Origin: Blastopirellula sediminis
GTDB lineage: Bacteria > Planctomycetota > Planctomycetia > Pirellulales > Pirellulaceae
NCBI RefSeq assembly: GCF_020966755.1
Contig: NZ_JAJKFT010000004.1
Coordinates: forward strand, 1,178,001 to 1,242,000
Length of the DNA: 64,000 bases
Reading direction: 5' to 3'
A model generated the notes under the pieces. That model had not been told where the DNA came from and made no database searches. It saw nothing but the letters and a program-made list of their open reading frames with translations. A program made the translations under genes and the position numbers. Shown here piece after piece: positions 41,325 to 50,039 of the stretch. Every line of letters starts with the position of its first letter. The first letter of the stretch is position 1.

Positions 41325-42218
41325 CTACTTTAATCCTGACGCTATCGTCAACACATTCTCGCGCATCATGCCGATGTAGGTCTCGCCGGCCGAACCGGGC
41401 GGGCCCATCGAGTCGGAATAAAGCGTGCCGCCGATTTCTACGCCTGCTTCGTCCGCGATCTGGCGGATCAACTGAGGGCTGACCGAGGTTTCGACAAAGA
41501 TCGAACGGACGCCGAAGTTGCGAATCGAGTTGACGGTCTCTCGACGTCGCTCCGGCGTCACGCCGCCGCCAACTTCCGATCCGGTCGACCAACCGACCGG
41601 CGTCGCCGCCTTGAAGTGATACTCACGACAGAAATAGTTGAACGCATCGTGACTGGTGACCAGGATCCGCTTCTCGACCGGAATCACGTTCAGCTGTCGT
41701 CGCACCCAACCGTCCAGGGTGCGCATCTGGTCCAGGTAAAGTTGCGTACGCGCGTGGTATTCGTCTTGATGATCAGGATCATATTGGCTGACCGCATCCC
41801 GAATGTTCCGCACATAAACCGCCGCGTTGGCAGGCGAAAACCAGGCATGCGGATCATGCGCCGAGCCGCCGGGGATTTCCAACGGCGTCGCTCCGGTCAC
41901 GCAACTGGTGATCGGCTTGCCGGCGTTCTCGGCCAGCTTTCGCATCCAGTCGGCGCCTTCCAGATGCCAGCCGTTGTCAAAGCAGAGGACAGCGCGAGAA
42001 ACGAGGGCCGCGTCATTTGGTTTGATCTCGTAAACGTGCGGATCCTGACCGGCGGCGAGGATCGAACGAACCTCCATCCGATCGCCGACAACCTGTCGCG
42101 CGAAATCGGCCACCTGCGTGGTGGAACATACGACTAACGGCTTCGGCTCCTCCGCAGTCGCGAGCGAAATCGAGGTTAGCGCCAACAGAATCGCCGCTGG
42201 CGCAGATAGTCCGCGCAT
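41325..42218 (-). CDS. Metal ABC transporter substrate-binding protein (TroA/ZnuA/YtgA-like)
   Basis: 297 aa. Signal peptide (residues 1-22). Cluster A-I fold with metal ligands in family positions: His61 (DPHVYE), His124 (HDPHAWFSP), a Glu/His in the middle (VTSHDAFNYF) and an Asp in YSDSMGPPGS. Family members bind Mn, Zn or Fe; there is no His-rich loop, which is more usual for Mn/Fe than for Zn binders. First gene of a four-gene operon; its promoter carries a palindromic operator (42239-42262). Confidence 0.93.
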   Translation of the reverse strand: MRGLSAPAAILLALTSISLATAEEPKPLVVCSTTQVADFARQVVGDRMEVRSILAAGQDPHVYEIKPNDAALVSRAVLCFDNGWHLEGADWMRKLAENAGKPITSCVTGATPLEIPGGSAHDPHAWFSPANAAVYVRNIRDAVSQYDPDHQDEYHARTQLYLDQMRTLDGWVRRQLNVIPVEKRILVTSHDAFNYFCREYHFKAATPVGWSTGSEVGGGVTPERRRETVNSIRNFGVRSIFVETSVSPQLIRQIADEAGVEIGGTLYSDSMGPPGSAGETYIGMMRENVLTIASGLK

Positions 42219-42238
42219 TGTTTTTGGTCCACAGAAAG

Positions 42239-42262
42239 TACTTTTTGATTCATCAAAAAGTA
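42239..42262. promoter_or_regulatory. Perfect 24-bp palindromic operator, MntR/DtxR type
   Basis: TACTTTTTGA-TTCA-TCAAAAAGTA: two perfect 10-bp arms around a 4-base centre. It covers the -10 box of the promoter below and lies 20 bases before the start codon of the binding-protein gene. Length, symmetry and AT-rich arms are as expected for a DtxR/MntR-family dimer pair, and the operon itself encodes such a repressor domain. Confidence 0.8.
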
Positions 42263-42288
42263 TAGGTGGCGCTATGTAGCGGCGTCAA
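42259..42288 (-). promoter_or_regulatory. Sigma70-type promoter of the metal-import operon
   Basis: On the minus strand, TTGACG (42288-42283) and TATACT (42264-42259) are separated by 18 bases. The -10 box lies inside the palindrome 42239-42262, so a bound repressor would block RNA polymerase directly. Confidence 0.75.
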
Positions 42289-42439
42289 TTCCTTTTGTAG
42301 AGGATTTCTAGAGGGATTGAGCGGCAGGATCCCCCCAATCGTTCGCGATCAAGGTAGTCTCGCCTGCGACTGCTAGCAGGGTCGAAAATTGACCCCAGGG
42401 AGCTAGCGGGATAAATTGCAACAATAGCTTCGACGGACG

Positions 42440-43057
42440 ATGACCGTGATGAATCCTCAAATTCGACGCTACGTTTCGAGCGACGTGGTAGACCCGGTGA
42501 CTCTGACGTACTTCAAACGTTACCGAATGGAAATCGACCTGGCCGAGGTTCCGGCCCAGCCGATTTCGCCTCCGTCCTCCTACCGCTTTACCGCTTGGCG
42601 ACCCGATCTGGTCGAAGCGCACGCAACCAGCAAGTTCGAGAGTTTCCGCTGGGAAATCGACGCGAACGTCTTTCCCTGCTTGGGAGATCCGGAAGGTTGC
42701 CGCCGGCTGATGACCGAGATTTCGCACCGGGATGGGTTCATTCCCGCCGCCACCTGGCTGGCCGAATTCGAGGACGAAGCGAGCGGGATGATGGTTCCGG
42801 TCGGTACCGTTCAAGGTGTCGTCGATCGCTCGGGACTTGGTTCGATCCAAAACCTGGGGATTGTCCCCGCCCATCGCGGCGTCGGACTCGGCGGAAGTTT
42901 GCTGCTGAAAGCGCTGCAGGGCTTTTACGATTACGGACTGCAGTACGCTTTTCTGGAAGTGACTGCCCAAAACGAAGGGGCGATCCGGCTCTACGAACGG
43001 TTGGGCTTCCGCATCTCGCGCACCGTCTACAAAGCGGTCGAAGCCGCGTGTTCGTAA
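42440..43057 (+). CDS. GNAT-family N-acetyltransferase
   Basis: 205 aa (a second ATG at 42449 is equally possible). The acetyl-CoA motif is complete: LGSIQNLGIVPAHRGVGLGG (motif A, R/Q-x-x-G-x-G/A as HRGVGLGG), then the motif B region (ALQGFYDYGLQYAFLEVTAQ, NEGAIRLYERLGF). The N-terminal 60 residues are specific to this protein. GNAT enzymes transfer acetyl to amines of small molecules or proteins; the substrate cannot be read. Monocistronic. Confidence 0.88.
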   Translation: MTVMNPQIRRYVSSDVVDPVTLTYFKRYRMEIDLAEVPAQPISPPSSYRFTAWRPDLVEAHATSKFESFRWEIDANVFPCLGDPEGCRRLMTEISHRDGFIPAATWLAEFEDEASGMMVPVGTVQGVVDRSGLGSIQNLGIVPAHRGVGLGGSLLLKALQGFYDYGLQYAFLEVTAQNEGAIRLYERLGFRISRTVYKAVEAACS

Positions 43058-43079
43058 CGTAGGATCCGTTGGTTCCCCC

Positions 43080-43173
43080 ACTAGCCCGCAGCGCAAGCAA
43101 GGGAATGGGGTGAGCAATGCGGATATGGTTTGAAGTGGCTGACCGCATTCCCTTGCTTGCGCTGCGGGCTAGT
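43080..43173. repeat. Long inverted-repeat intergenic element, type A
   Basis: Two perfect complementary 28-base arms (43080-43107 and 43146-43173) around a 38-base loop; arm core TAGCCCGCAGCGCAAGCAAG. A single arm identical over 28 bases occurs at 61269-61296, and a related element at 45771-45899. Looks like a dispersed REP/MITE-like family. Confidence 0.85.
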
Positions 43174-43268
43174 ATTGCTCCGTCGTCCCGCGAAACCGTC
43201 CAATCCACAGGTTGTCGATTTCCCAGGTTCCGTCTCTAATATGGGGCTTGTTTTCCCTGTCCCGCGGA

Positions 43269-44534
43269 ATGCGTATGTCCTCTAGCGATTCGTCCACGAT
43301 TCATAACGAAACCCTGGCCAACGGCATGACGCTGGTGGTTGAGCAGATGCCGTGGCTCGAATCGGCCGCGTTCGCTTTGCTGACGCCGGCCGGCAGTGCG
43401 ACTGACAAAAAGTCAGAGCTGGGAGTCAGCAACTTGCTGTGCGATTGGGCGCAGCGTGGTTGCGGCGATCGCGACAGCCGACAGTTTATCGAAGACCTGG
43501 ACAATTTGGGGGTCAATCGAGGCGCCGGAGTCTCGACTTCGCATACCAGCTTTGGCGGCGCAGTGTTGGCCGAGAATCTGACCAAAACGTTGGCGATCTA
43601 CGCCGATGTGGTGCAGAAGCCCCATCTGCCCGAAGAGGAGTTCGACGAGTCGCAAGCGGTCTGTCTGCAAGAGCTGCGAGCGCTGGAAGACGATCTCTAC
43701 CAGCAAGCGATGATTCAGCTGCGGAAGCAGATGTATCCCGATCCTTGGGGTCGCGCTTCGTATGGCGATGTGAGAAGCGTGACGGCGCTGACCGCCGCTA
43801 CGACCAAAGCCCACTTCCAGTCGCACTATCGCCCTAACGGCACGATCCTGGCGATCGCCGGCAACATCGACTGGAATAAAACCCGCGACGACGTCGCGCG
43901 GCTGTTTGGCGATTGGAAAGAAGCGAAAGAGCCGCCGATCATCGAAACGCCGGCCGAAGGGGTCTACTGCCATATCCCGTTTGAGTCGAGCCAGACCCAT
44001 ATCGGCGTCGGCTTCGAGTCCCTTCAGTACAACCACCCTGACTACTTCCTGGCCCGCGCCGCCGTCGGCGTGCTGAGCGACGGGATGAGTTCGCGGCTCT
44101 TCACCGAAGTCCGCGAGAATCGGGGCCTTTGCTATACCGTCTTCGCATCCCTGCACACCCTGCTCGATCGGGGAAGCGTGTTGTGCTACTCCGGCACGAG
44201 CACCGAGCGGGCCCAGGAGACGCTGGACGTTTTGGTCGGCGAACTGGTTCGGATTCGCGAAGGGATCGAAGAGAGCGAGCTGACTCGTTTGAAGGCTCGG
44301 ATCAAAAGCTCGCTGGTGATGCAGCAAGAATCAAGTTCGTCGCGTGCGTCGTCGCTGGCCAGCGATTGGCGTCACCTCGGCCGCGTGCGGACCCTTGATG
44401 AGTTGACCTCGATTCTGGATGGTCTCACCTGCTACGCGATCAACCGCTATTTAGAAGCTAACCCGCCGCGCGATTTCCGTTACACCACGGTCGGCGCTGA
44501 GAAATTGGAGATTCCCGTTGCAGTTTCGCCATGA
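43269..44534 (+). CDS. M16-family peptidase-like subunit, zinc site absent
   Basis: 421 aa from ATG 43269 (43275 also possible). Two M16 half-domains are visible. At the place of the HxxEH zinc motif it reads GVSNLLCDWAQRG, so it cannot bind zinc there. The C-terminal half keeps the R/Y substrate-binding pattern (RENRGLCYTVFASLHTLLDR). This is the pattern of heterodimeric M16B peptidases, where one subunit has the catalytic zinc and the other the Arg/Tyr pair. The partner gene overlaps its 3' end by 17 bases. Probably cytoplasmic; no signal peptide. Confidence 0.85.
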   Translation: MRMSSSDSSTIHNETLANGMTLVVEQMPWLESAAFALLTPAGSATDKKSELGVSNLLCDWAQRGCGDRDSRQFIEDLDNLGVNRGAGVSTSHTSFGGAVLAENLTKTLAIYADVVQKPHLPEEEFDESQAVCLQELRALEDDLYQQAMIQLRKQMYPDPWGRASYGDVRSVTALTAATTKAHFQSHYRPNGTILAIAGNIDWNKTRDDVARLFGDWKEAKEPPIIETPAEGVYCHIPFESSQTHIGVGFESLQYNHPDYFLARAAVGVLSDGMSSRLFTEVRENRGLCYTVFASLHTLLDRGSVLCYSGTSTERAQETLDVLVGELVRIREGIEESELTRLKARIKSSLVMQQESSSSRASSLASDWRHLGRVRTLDELTSILDGLTCYAINRYLEANPPRDFRYTTVGAEKLEIPVAVSP

Positions 44535-45750
44535 AGTTCTCGACAACGGTCTGGAGATCGTCGCCGAGGTTAACCCGAACGCTTACTCGCTCGCTTCGGC
44601 GTTTTTCGTCAAAACGGGATCGCGGGACGAAACGGCCGAAATCGCCGGCGTAAGCCATTTTCTCGAACACATGGTGTTCAAGGGAACGCCGCGCCGTTCG
44701 GCATTCGACGTCAATCGCGAGCTCGACGAGATGGGCTCGCAGGCCAACGCCTACACCAGCGAAGAGCAGACGGTTTACTACGCGGTCGTGCTTCCCGAAC
44801 TGCAAGAGAGGGTGATCGACCTGTTGGCCGACATCATGCGGCCGTCGCTGCGCGTTTCCGATTTCGAAACGGAAAAGCAGGTGATCTTGGAAGAGATCAT
44901 GAAATACGACGACCAGCCTCCCTTCGGCGGTCACGAAAAGATCATGGCCTCGTTCTTCGGCAAGCATCCGCTGGGGAACAGCGTCCTCGGCACCGCCGAA
45001 ACGGTTGGCGCTCTCACCGCCGACCAGATGATGCATTACTTCCAGCGTCGCTACAGCCCGCACAACATTGTGCTCGCGGCGTCGGGACGCGTCGACTTTG
45101 ATGCGCTGGTCGAGCAGGCGAAACGTCACTGCGGCGAATGGGAACGCTTTGAAACCTCGCGTGATCTCTCCCGTCCGGAAGGTTGCCCCGGCTTTGAAGT
45201 CGTCTGCAAAGAGACCGCCGCACAGGAATACCTGATTCAATTGGCGTCCTGTCCAGCGTCGGAAGATGACGACCGCTATGCGGCTCGGTTGCTGACGACG
45301 ATCTTTGGCGACGACACTGGCAGCCGGCTCTTTTGGGCGCTGGTTGATCCCGGTTTGGCCGAGTTCGCGTCGAGCGATCCGTACGAGTTCCAATCGGCCG
45401 GCGTTTACATGAACTACCTCTGCTGCAGCCCGGAAGAAGCGGCCAGCAACCTGGCGATTTTGAACGAAGAGATCGCCAAGCTCGAGAAGGGCGGGGTGAC
45501 CCAGGCCGAACTCGACCAGGCGAAGAACAAGGTTTGCTCCAGCACGGTGCTCCGCAGCGAACGCCCAAGCAGCCGCTTGTTCTCGGTCGGCAACGGCTGG
45601 ATCCAGCGCGGCAAGTACCACACCGTCGCCGAGGCGGTCGCCGCCTACAAAAAGGTGACGCTGGACGACATCCACAACGTCTTGGCGAAGTACCCCCTCT
45701 CCAAGTCGAACACCCTGGCGATCGGCCCGCTGGCGGAACTGGCCCACTAA
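44518..45750 (+). CDS. M16-family zinc peptidase, catalytic subunit
   Basis: 410 aa from TTG 44518, preceded by GGAG at seven bases; the next in-frame Met would remove conserved residues (FRHEVLDNGLEIVAEVNP). The zinc motif HFLEH (47-51) is intact and a downstream Glu lies in EKQVILEEIMKYDD. The C-terminal half is present but lacks a clear R-x-Y signature, complementing the upstream subunit. Together they should form a processing peptidase of the MPP/PqqL clan. Overlap of 17 bases implies coupled translation. Confidence 0.92.
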   Translation: MQFRHEVLDNGLEIVAEVNPNAYSLASAFFVKTGSRDETAEIAGVSHFLEHMVFKGTPRRSAFDVNRELDEMGSQANAYTSEEQTVYYAVVLPELQERVIDLLADIMRPSLRVSDFETEKQVILEEIMKYDDQPPFGGHEKIMASFFGKHPLGNSVLGTAETVGALTADQMMHYFQRRYSPHNIVLAASGRVDFDALVEQAKRHCGEWERFETSRDLSRPEGCPGFEVVCKETAAQEYLIQLASCPASEDDDRYAARLLTTIFGDDTGSRLFWALVDPGLAEFASSDPYEFQSAGVYMNYLCCSPEEAASNLAILNEEIAKLEKGGVTQAELDQAKNKVCSSTVLRSERPSSRLFSVGNGWIQRGKYHTVAEAVAAYKKVTLDDIHNVLAKYPLSKSNTLAIGPLAELAH

Positions 45751-46082
45751 CAGTCGACCGGCGCAACACGAACCCGAGGCGCGAGCCGAGGGAATGTGCG
45801 TGGACCGGCCGAATGCTTCTATGATTGGTTCGAGCTGCAAAGTATCGCTGACCCGCATATAAGGCGCCACGCGAACTCCCTCGGCTCGCGCCTCGGGTTA
45901 GTATTTGCGGTTGCTGGCTCGCTCCCCATAAAACCGACAAGATCCGTCTCCCTGGAACGGCGGCCGCTCATTTCGTCGCTCGCCGGCTTCTTTCTCTCGT
46001 CTCCACGCGCAGTTCGCGGCGATAAAGATCGCTAGCACGAAGGCTGTTTCTTTTTGCGCGAGTGGTAACGGAGTCTTTCGCG
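45751..46082. other. Intergenic region with type A-like inverted repeat
   Basis: 332 bases. The left part is occupied by the inverted repeat at 45771-45899. The right part (45900-46082) has no gene or hairpin I can support and should hold the promoter of the next gene. Confidence 0.5.
45771..45899. repeat. Long inverted-repeat intergenic element, type A variant
   Basis: Left arm 45771-45793 (AACCCGAGGCGCGAGCCGAG...) matches the reverse complement of 45877-45899 over 23 bases, around an 83-base centre. It aligns with the element at 43080 (CCCG-AGGCGC-GAGC against CCCG-CAGCGC-AAGC, both ending GGGAATG). The arms differ between elements but pair within each, so pairing seems conserved. Confidence 0.8.
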
Positions 46083-46487
46083 ATGGTTCTTTCCCGCCGT
46101 ATTGCGCTGCTGTTGGCGTTTTCGTTTCTTGCCTTAGCCGTCGGCTCGGCGGAAGCGGGCTGGCCGAAGTTTTGCCGCTGGGTCGGCGAAGGGTGGTCGG
46201 ACGGCTATCACGCGGTGGGGAGCCATTGGTCGCAAGCGACGATTAAGTCGTCACAGTACGGCGTCAGTACCGGAGAAGTTTACGTACCCGGTCAAATCGA
46301 CCATCTGCCGCGACTGTGGCATTTGCCGTTTATGCCCCCTCCGACCGAGGCGATTCCGACCAACGATTGTCCCACTTGCCGTCAGCCGGCGATGCGAGAG
46401 ATGCCGTATGATTCGGTCGAACCCCTCTTGAATCAGCCCCCCATGCTTGAGCCGGTTCCGGCTGTGCCCGCAACTCGTGGGACGTAG
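46083..46487 (+). CDS. Secreted hypothetical protein
   Basis: 134 aa from ATG 46083. Signal peptide (SRRIALLLAFSFLALAVGSA, cleavage near AEA-GW). The mature part is small, with WPKFCRWVGEGWSDGYHAVG and a later CPTCR pair, and a Pro/Glu-rich C-terminus. Similar small secreted proteins with a W-x-x-F-C start occur in planctomycetes, but I cannot name a family. It precedes pyruvate carboxylase by 105 bases; no link is apparent. Confidence 0.65.
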   Translation: MVLSRRIALLLAFSFLALAVGSAEAGWPKFCRWVGEGWSDGYHAVGSHWSQATIKSSQYGVSTGEVYVPGQIDHLPRLWHLPFMPPPTEAIPTNDCPTCRQPAMREMPYDSVEPLLNQPPMLEPVPAVPATRGT

Positions 46488-46592
46488 CTCCCTCGGCTGG
46501 AGAAGTTTTGCTATACTGCGGCCGTTTCTTTCGCGGCCGCTTTGTGCTGCGCGACTGTCGACTTCCTACCTCTTAGCGCCGTATTCCGCATC

Positions 46593-49500
46593 ATGAAGAG
46601 CATCAAAAAACTGTTGGTGGCGAATCGTAGCGAAATCGCCATTCGCATCTGCCGTAGCGCCCACGAGTTGGGCATTCGCACGGTCGCGATGTACTCGTAC
46701 GAAGACCGCTTTGCGCTCCATCGCTTCAAAGCGGATGAAGCGTACCAGATCGGAACGCAGGGAGAGCCGGTCCGCGCTTACCTGGACATCGACAGCGTGA
46801 TCCGGCTCTGCCGCGAACACAAAATTGATGCGGTCCACCCCGGCTACGGGTTCATGTCGGAAAATCCCGAACTGGCCCGCGCCTGCCAAGAGAACGGCAT
46901 CATCTTCGTCGGTCCCAGCGTCGACTGCCTGGAACGATTGGGCGACAAGACCGCGGCTCGCGCCATTGCTGAGCAAGCCGGCGTCCCCGTGCTGAGCGGC
47001 AGCCCGAAGGCGATCGCCGACGCCGCTGAAGGACGCAAGCTGGCCGAGAAGCTCGGCTTCCCGATCATTCTGAAAGCGGCCAAAGGGGGCGGCGGTCGCG
47101 GGATGCGCGTCGTCCGCGAAGCGAAGGACTTTGATACTTCATTCGAGTCGGCCACCCGCGAATCGCAATCGGCCTTCGGCAGCCCCGACATCTTCATCGA
47201 GAAGTACATCGAACAGGCACGCCACATCGAAGTGCAGTTGATGGGGGATACCCACGGCAACCTGATTCACTTGTTCGAGCGCGACTGCTCGGTGCAGCGT
47301 CGTCACCAGAAGGTGGTCGAAATCGCGCCGGCGCCCAATCTGCTTCCCGAAGTTCGCACCGCGCTGTGCGACGCGGCGATCAAGATTGGTAAGCAGGTCG
47401 GTTATCAGAACGCCGGGACGGTCGAGTTCCTGGTCGACAAGGCGACGAACCAGTACTACTTCATCGAAGTCAATCCGCGTATCCAGGTCGAACATACCGT
47501 TACCGAAGAAGTGACCGGCGTCGACGTTGTGAAAACGCAGATCCTGGTCGCGCAGGGAGAGCCGCTCAGCCATCCCGATATCGACCTGGCCGATCAAAGC
47601 AAGATCCAAACGGTCGGTTTCGCGCTGCAGTGCCGCGTCACTACCGAAGACCCGGCCAACAACTTTTTGCCTGACTATGGTCGCGTGAGCCATTATCGCT
47701 CGGCGAGTGGGATGGGGATTCGTTTGGACGCCGGTAGTGCGTTCTCCGGCGCTGTCGTGCATCCCTACTACGACTCGATGCTGGTGAAGGTGAGCGCTCG
47801 CGGTCGCAAGTTCACCGCCGCCGTTAAACGGATGGAGCGGGCCCTGCAAGAGTTCCGCGTTCGCGGCGTGAAGACGAACATTCCGTTCCTGATTCGCGTG
47901 ATGTCGAACAAGACGTTCCTCGCCGGCGACTGCACCACGCGGTTCATCGACGAGACGCCCGATCTGTTCAACTTGCCGGTGCGCCGCGATCGCGCGACCA
48001 AGTTGCTCACCTACCTGGGCGAAGTCGCCGTCAACGGGAACGAACTGGTCAAAGGTCGTCCGGTCGCGACTCGCCGCGAGCCGGCGCCGCTGCCGCAGTA
48101 CAGCACCAAGGGAGACGCGCCGGCCGGGCTGCGTCAGAAATACCAAGAGCTGGGCGCCGCGAAGTTCGGTCAATGGATTCGCGAGCAACAGCCGCTCCTC
48201 TACACCGACACCACCTTCCGCGACGCGCATCAATCGTTGCTCGCGACCCGCGTTCGCACCCGCGACCTGGTGAACATCGCCGAGGCGTATTCGCGTCTTT
48301 GCCCGCAACTCTTCTCGCTCGAAATGTGGGGCGGGGCGACGTTCGACACCAGCATGCGGTTCCTCAAAGAGGACCCGTGGCGTCGTCTGACCGAAATGCG
48401 CGAGAAGGTGCCAAACATCTTGTTCCAGATGTTGCTCCGCGCCTCGAATGCGGTCGGCTATACCAACTACCCGGACAACGTCGTGACGGCGTTCGTCGAA
48501 GAAGCGGCGCAGGCCGGCATCGACGTTTTCCGCGTGTTCGACGCGCTCAACTGGGCGCCCAACATGCAGATCGCGATGGAAGCGGTCGAAAAGACCCGCG
48601 CCATCTGCGAAGCGTCGATTTGCTACACCGGCGACATCTCCGATCCGAAACGGGACAAGTACTCGCTGAAGTACTACGTCGACCTGGCCAAGCAGCTTGA
48701 AAAGATGGGTGCCCATATCCTGGCGATCAAGGATATGGCCGGTCTCTGCAAGCCGTACGCGACCGAGAAGCTGGTCAAAACGCTCAAAGAAGAAATCGGT
48801 CTGCCGATTCACTTCCATACGCATGATACCGCCGGTACGCAGGCCGGTTCGATCTTGAAGGGCGCCGAAGTTGGGCTCGATATCGCCGACGCCGCGATGG
48901 CGCCTTGGTCGGGCGGCACGTCGCAGCCGAACCTCAACACGATGGTCGAAGCGCTCCGCAACACCGATCGGGACGGCGACCTCGATACCGACGCGCTCGA
49001 CGGCATCGCCGAATACTGGCGCGCGGTCCGCGAGTTCTATACGCCGTTTGAAGCGGTCGTGCTGCCAGCCAACGCCGACCTCTACCGTCATGAAATGCCG
49101 GGCGGTCAGTACACCAACTTATTCCAACAGGCCCGCGCCTTGGGGCTGGCCGACCAGTGGGCCGACGTCTGCAAGGTTTACGCTGACGTCAACCAACTGT
49201 TTGGCGACATCGTCAAAGTAACGCCCACCTCGAAAGCGGTCGGCGACATGGCCCTCTTCCTGGTCGCCAACAACATCACGACCGCCGACGTCCTCGATCC
49301 GAAGCGGGAACTCGCTTTCCCGGCCTCGGTCAAAGACTTGATCGGCGGCCGGATGGGACAACCGCCGGGAGGTTTCCCGCCGGAAGTTCAGAAGCGGATC
49401 ATGCGCGACGAGCCGATCATGACCGATCGTCCCGGCGCCGAGTTCTCGCCGGCTGACTTTGACGCCGCTACGGCGACCGTCAAGAAGATGCTCGGCCGCG

Positions 49501-50036
49501 AACCGCTGCGGCGCGAAGTCGTTTCGTACCTCCTTTACCCGAAGGTCTACGAAGATTTCGCCAAGCATGTGAAGAAGTATGGCGACGTCAGCACGTTGCC
49601 GACGCCGGTCTTCTTCTACGGCCAAGAGCCGGGCGAAGAAATCGCCGTTGATATCGAAGTCGGCAAGACGCTGATCGTGAAGTTCCTGACGATCGGCGAA
49701 CCGCACGTCGACGGCGTCCGCGTCGCCTTCTTCGAGCTGAACGGTCAGCCGCGCGAAGTCGAAATCGTCGACCGCAGTTTGGAATCGGACGCGCCGAAGC
49801 GGATTCAGGCCGATCCGGACGATCCGAAGCAAGTGGGCGCCGCGATGCCTGGCATGGTGGTGATGGTCGCCGTCGAAGCCGGTGAGAAAGTCGCCAAGGG
49901 GCAGAAGCTCCTCTCGCTCGAAGCGATGAAGATGGAATCAACCATCTACAGCGAAGTCGAAGGGACCGTCGAACAGGTCCTGGTCAAACCGGGCAGCCAA
50001 GTGCAAACCGGCGACTTGCTGGTGAGACTGGCCTAA
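46593..50036 (+). CDS. pyc: Pyruvate carboxylase
   Basis: 1147 aa, standard for the single-chain alpha4 enzyme. ATG 46593 starts MKSIKKLLVANRSEIAIRIC. Domains in order: biotin carboxylase with ATP-grasp (KAAKGGGGRGMRVV, FIEVNPRIQVEHTVTEEVTG), carboxyltransferase (TTFRDAHQSLLATRVRTRDL, HTHDTAGTQ) and C-terminal biotinyl domain with EAMKMES (biotinyl Lys). It makes oxaloacetate from pyruvate, HCO3- and ATP to refill the TCA cycle. The next gene, four bases on, is the biotin ligase needed to modify it. Confidence 0.97.
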   Translation: MKSIKKLLVANRSEIAIRICRSAHELGIRTVAMYSYEDRFALHRFKADEAYQIGTQGEPVRAYLDIDSVIRLCREHKIDAVHPGYGFMSENPELARACQENGIIFVGPSVDCLERLGDKTAARAIAEQAGVPVLSGSPKAIADAAEGRKLAEKLGFPIILKAAKGGGGRGMRVVREAKDFDTSFESATRESQSAFGSPDIFIEKYIEQARHIEVQLMGDTHGNLIHLFERDCSVQRRHQKVVEIAPAPNLLPEVRTALCDAAIKIGKQVGYQNAGTVEFLVDKATNQYYFIEVNPRIQVEHTVTEEVTGVDVVKTQILVAQGEPLSHPDIDLADQSKIQTVGFALQCRVTTEDPANNFLPDYGRVSHYRSASGMGIRLDAGSAFSGAVVHPYYDSMLVKVSARGRKFTAAVKRMERALQEFRVRGVKTNIPFLIRVMSNKTFLAGDCTTRFIDETPDLFNLPVRRDRATKLLTYLGEVAVNGNELVKGRPVATRREPAPLPQYSTKGDAPAGLRQKYQELGAAKFGQWIREQQPLLYTDTTFRDAHQSLLATRVRTRDLVNIAEAYSRLCPQLFSLEMWGGATFDTSMRFLKEDPWRRLTEMREKVPNILFQMLLRASNAVGYTNYPDNVVTAFVEEAAQAGIDVFRVFDALNWAPNMQIAMEAVEKTRAICEASICYTGDISDPKRDKYSLKYYVDLAKQLEKMGAHILAIKDMAGLCKPYATEKLVKTLKEEIGLPIHFHTHDTAGTQAGSILKGAEVGLDIADAAMAPWSGGTSQPNLNTMVEALRNTDRDGDLDTDALDGIAEYWRAVREFYTPFEAVVLPANADLYRHEMPGGQYTNLFQQARALGLADQWADVCKVYADVNQLFGDIVKVTPTSKAVGDMALFLVANNITTADVLDPKRELAFPASVKDLIGGRMGQPPGGFPPEVQKRIMRDEPIMTDRPGAEFSPADFDAATATVKKMLGREPLRREVVSYLLYPKVYEDFAKHVKKYGDVSTLPTPVFFYGQEPGEEIAVDIEVGKTLIVKFLTIGEPHVDGVRVAFFELNGQPREVEIVDRSLESDAPKRIQADPDDPKQVGAAMPGMVVMVAVEAGEKVAKGQKLLSLEAMKMESTIYSEVEGTVEQVLVKPGSQVQTGDLLVRLA

Positions 50037-50039
50037 ACG

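Noticed and set aside
44458-45870. 470-codon frame antisense to the M16 zinc peptidase
   Set aside because: Overlaps a gene with an intact HxxEH motif and has no signature of its own.
47139-49091. 650-codon frame antisense to pyc
   Set aside because: Same reason: pyc is certain, and the antisense translation shows only biased composition.
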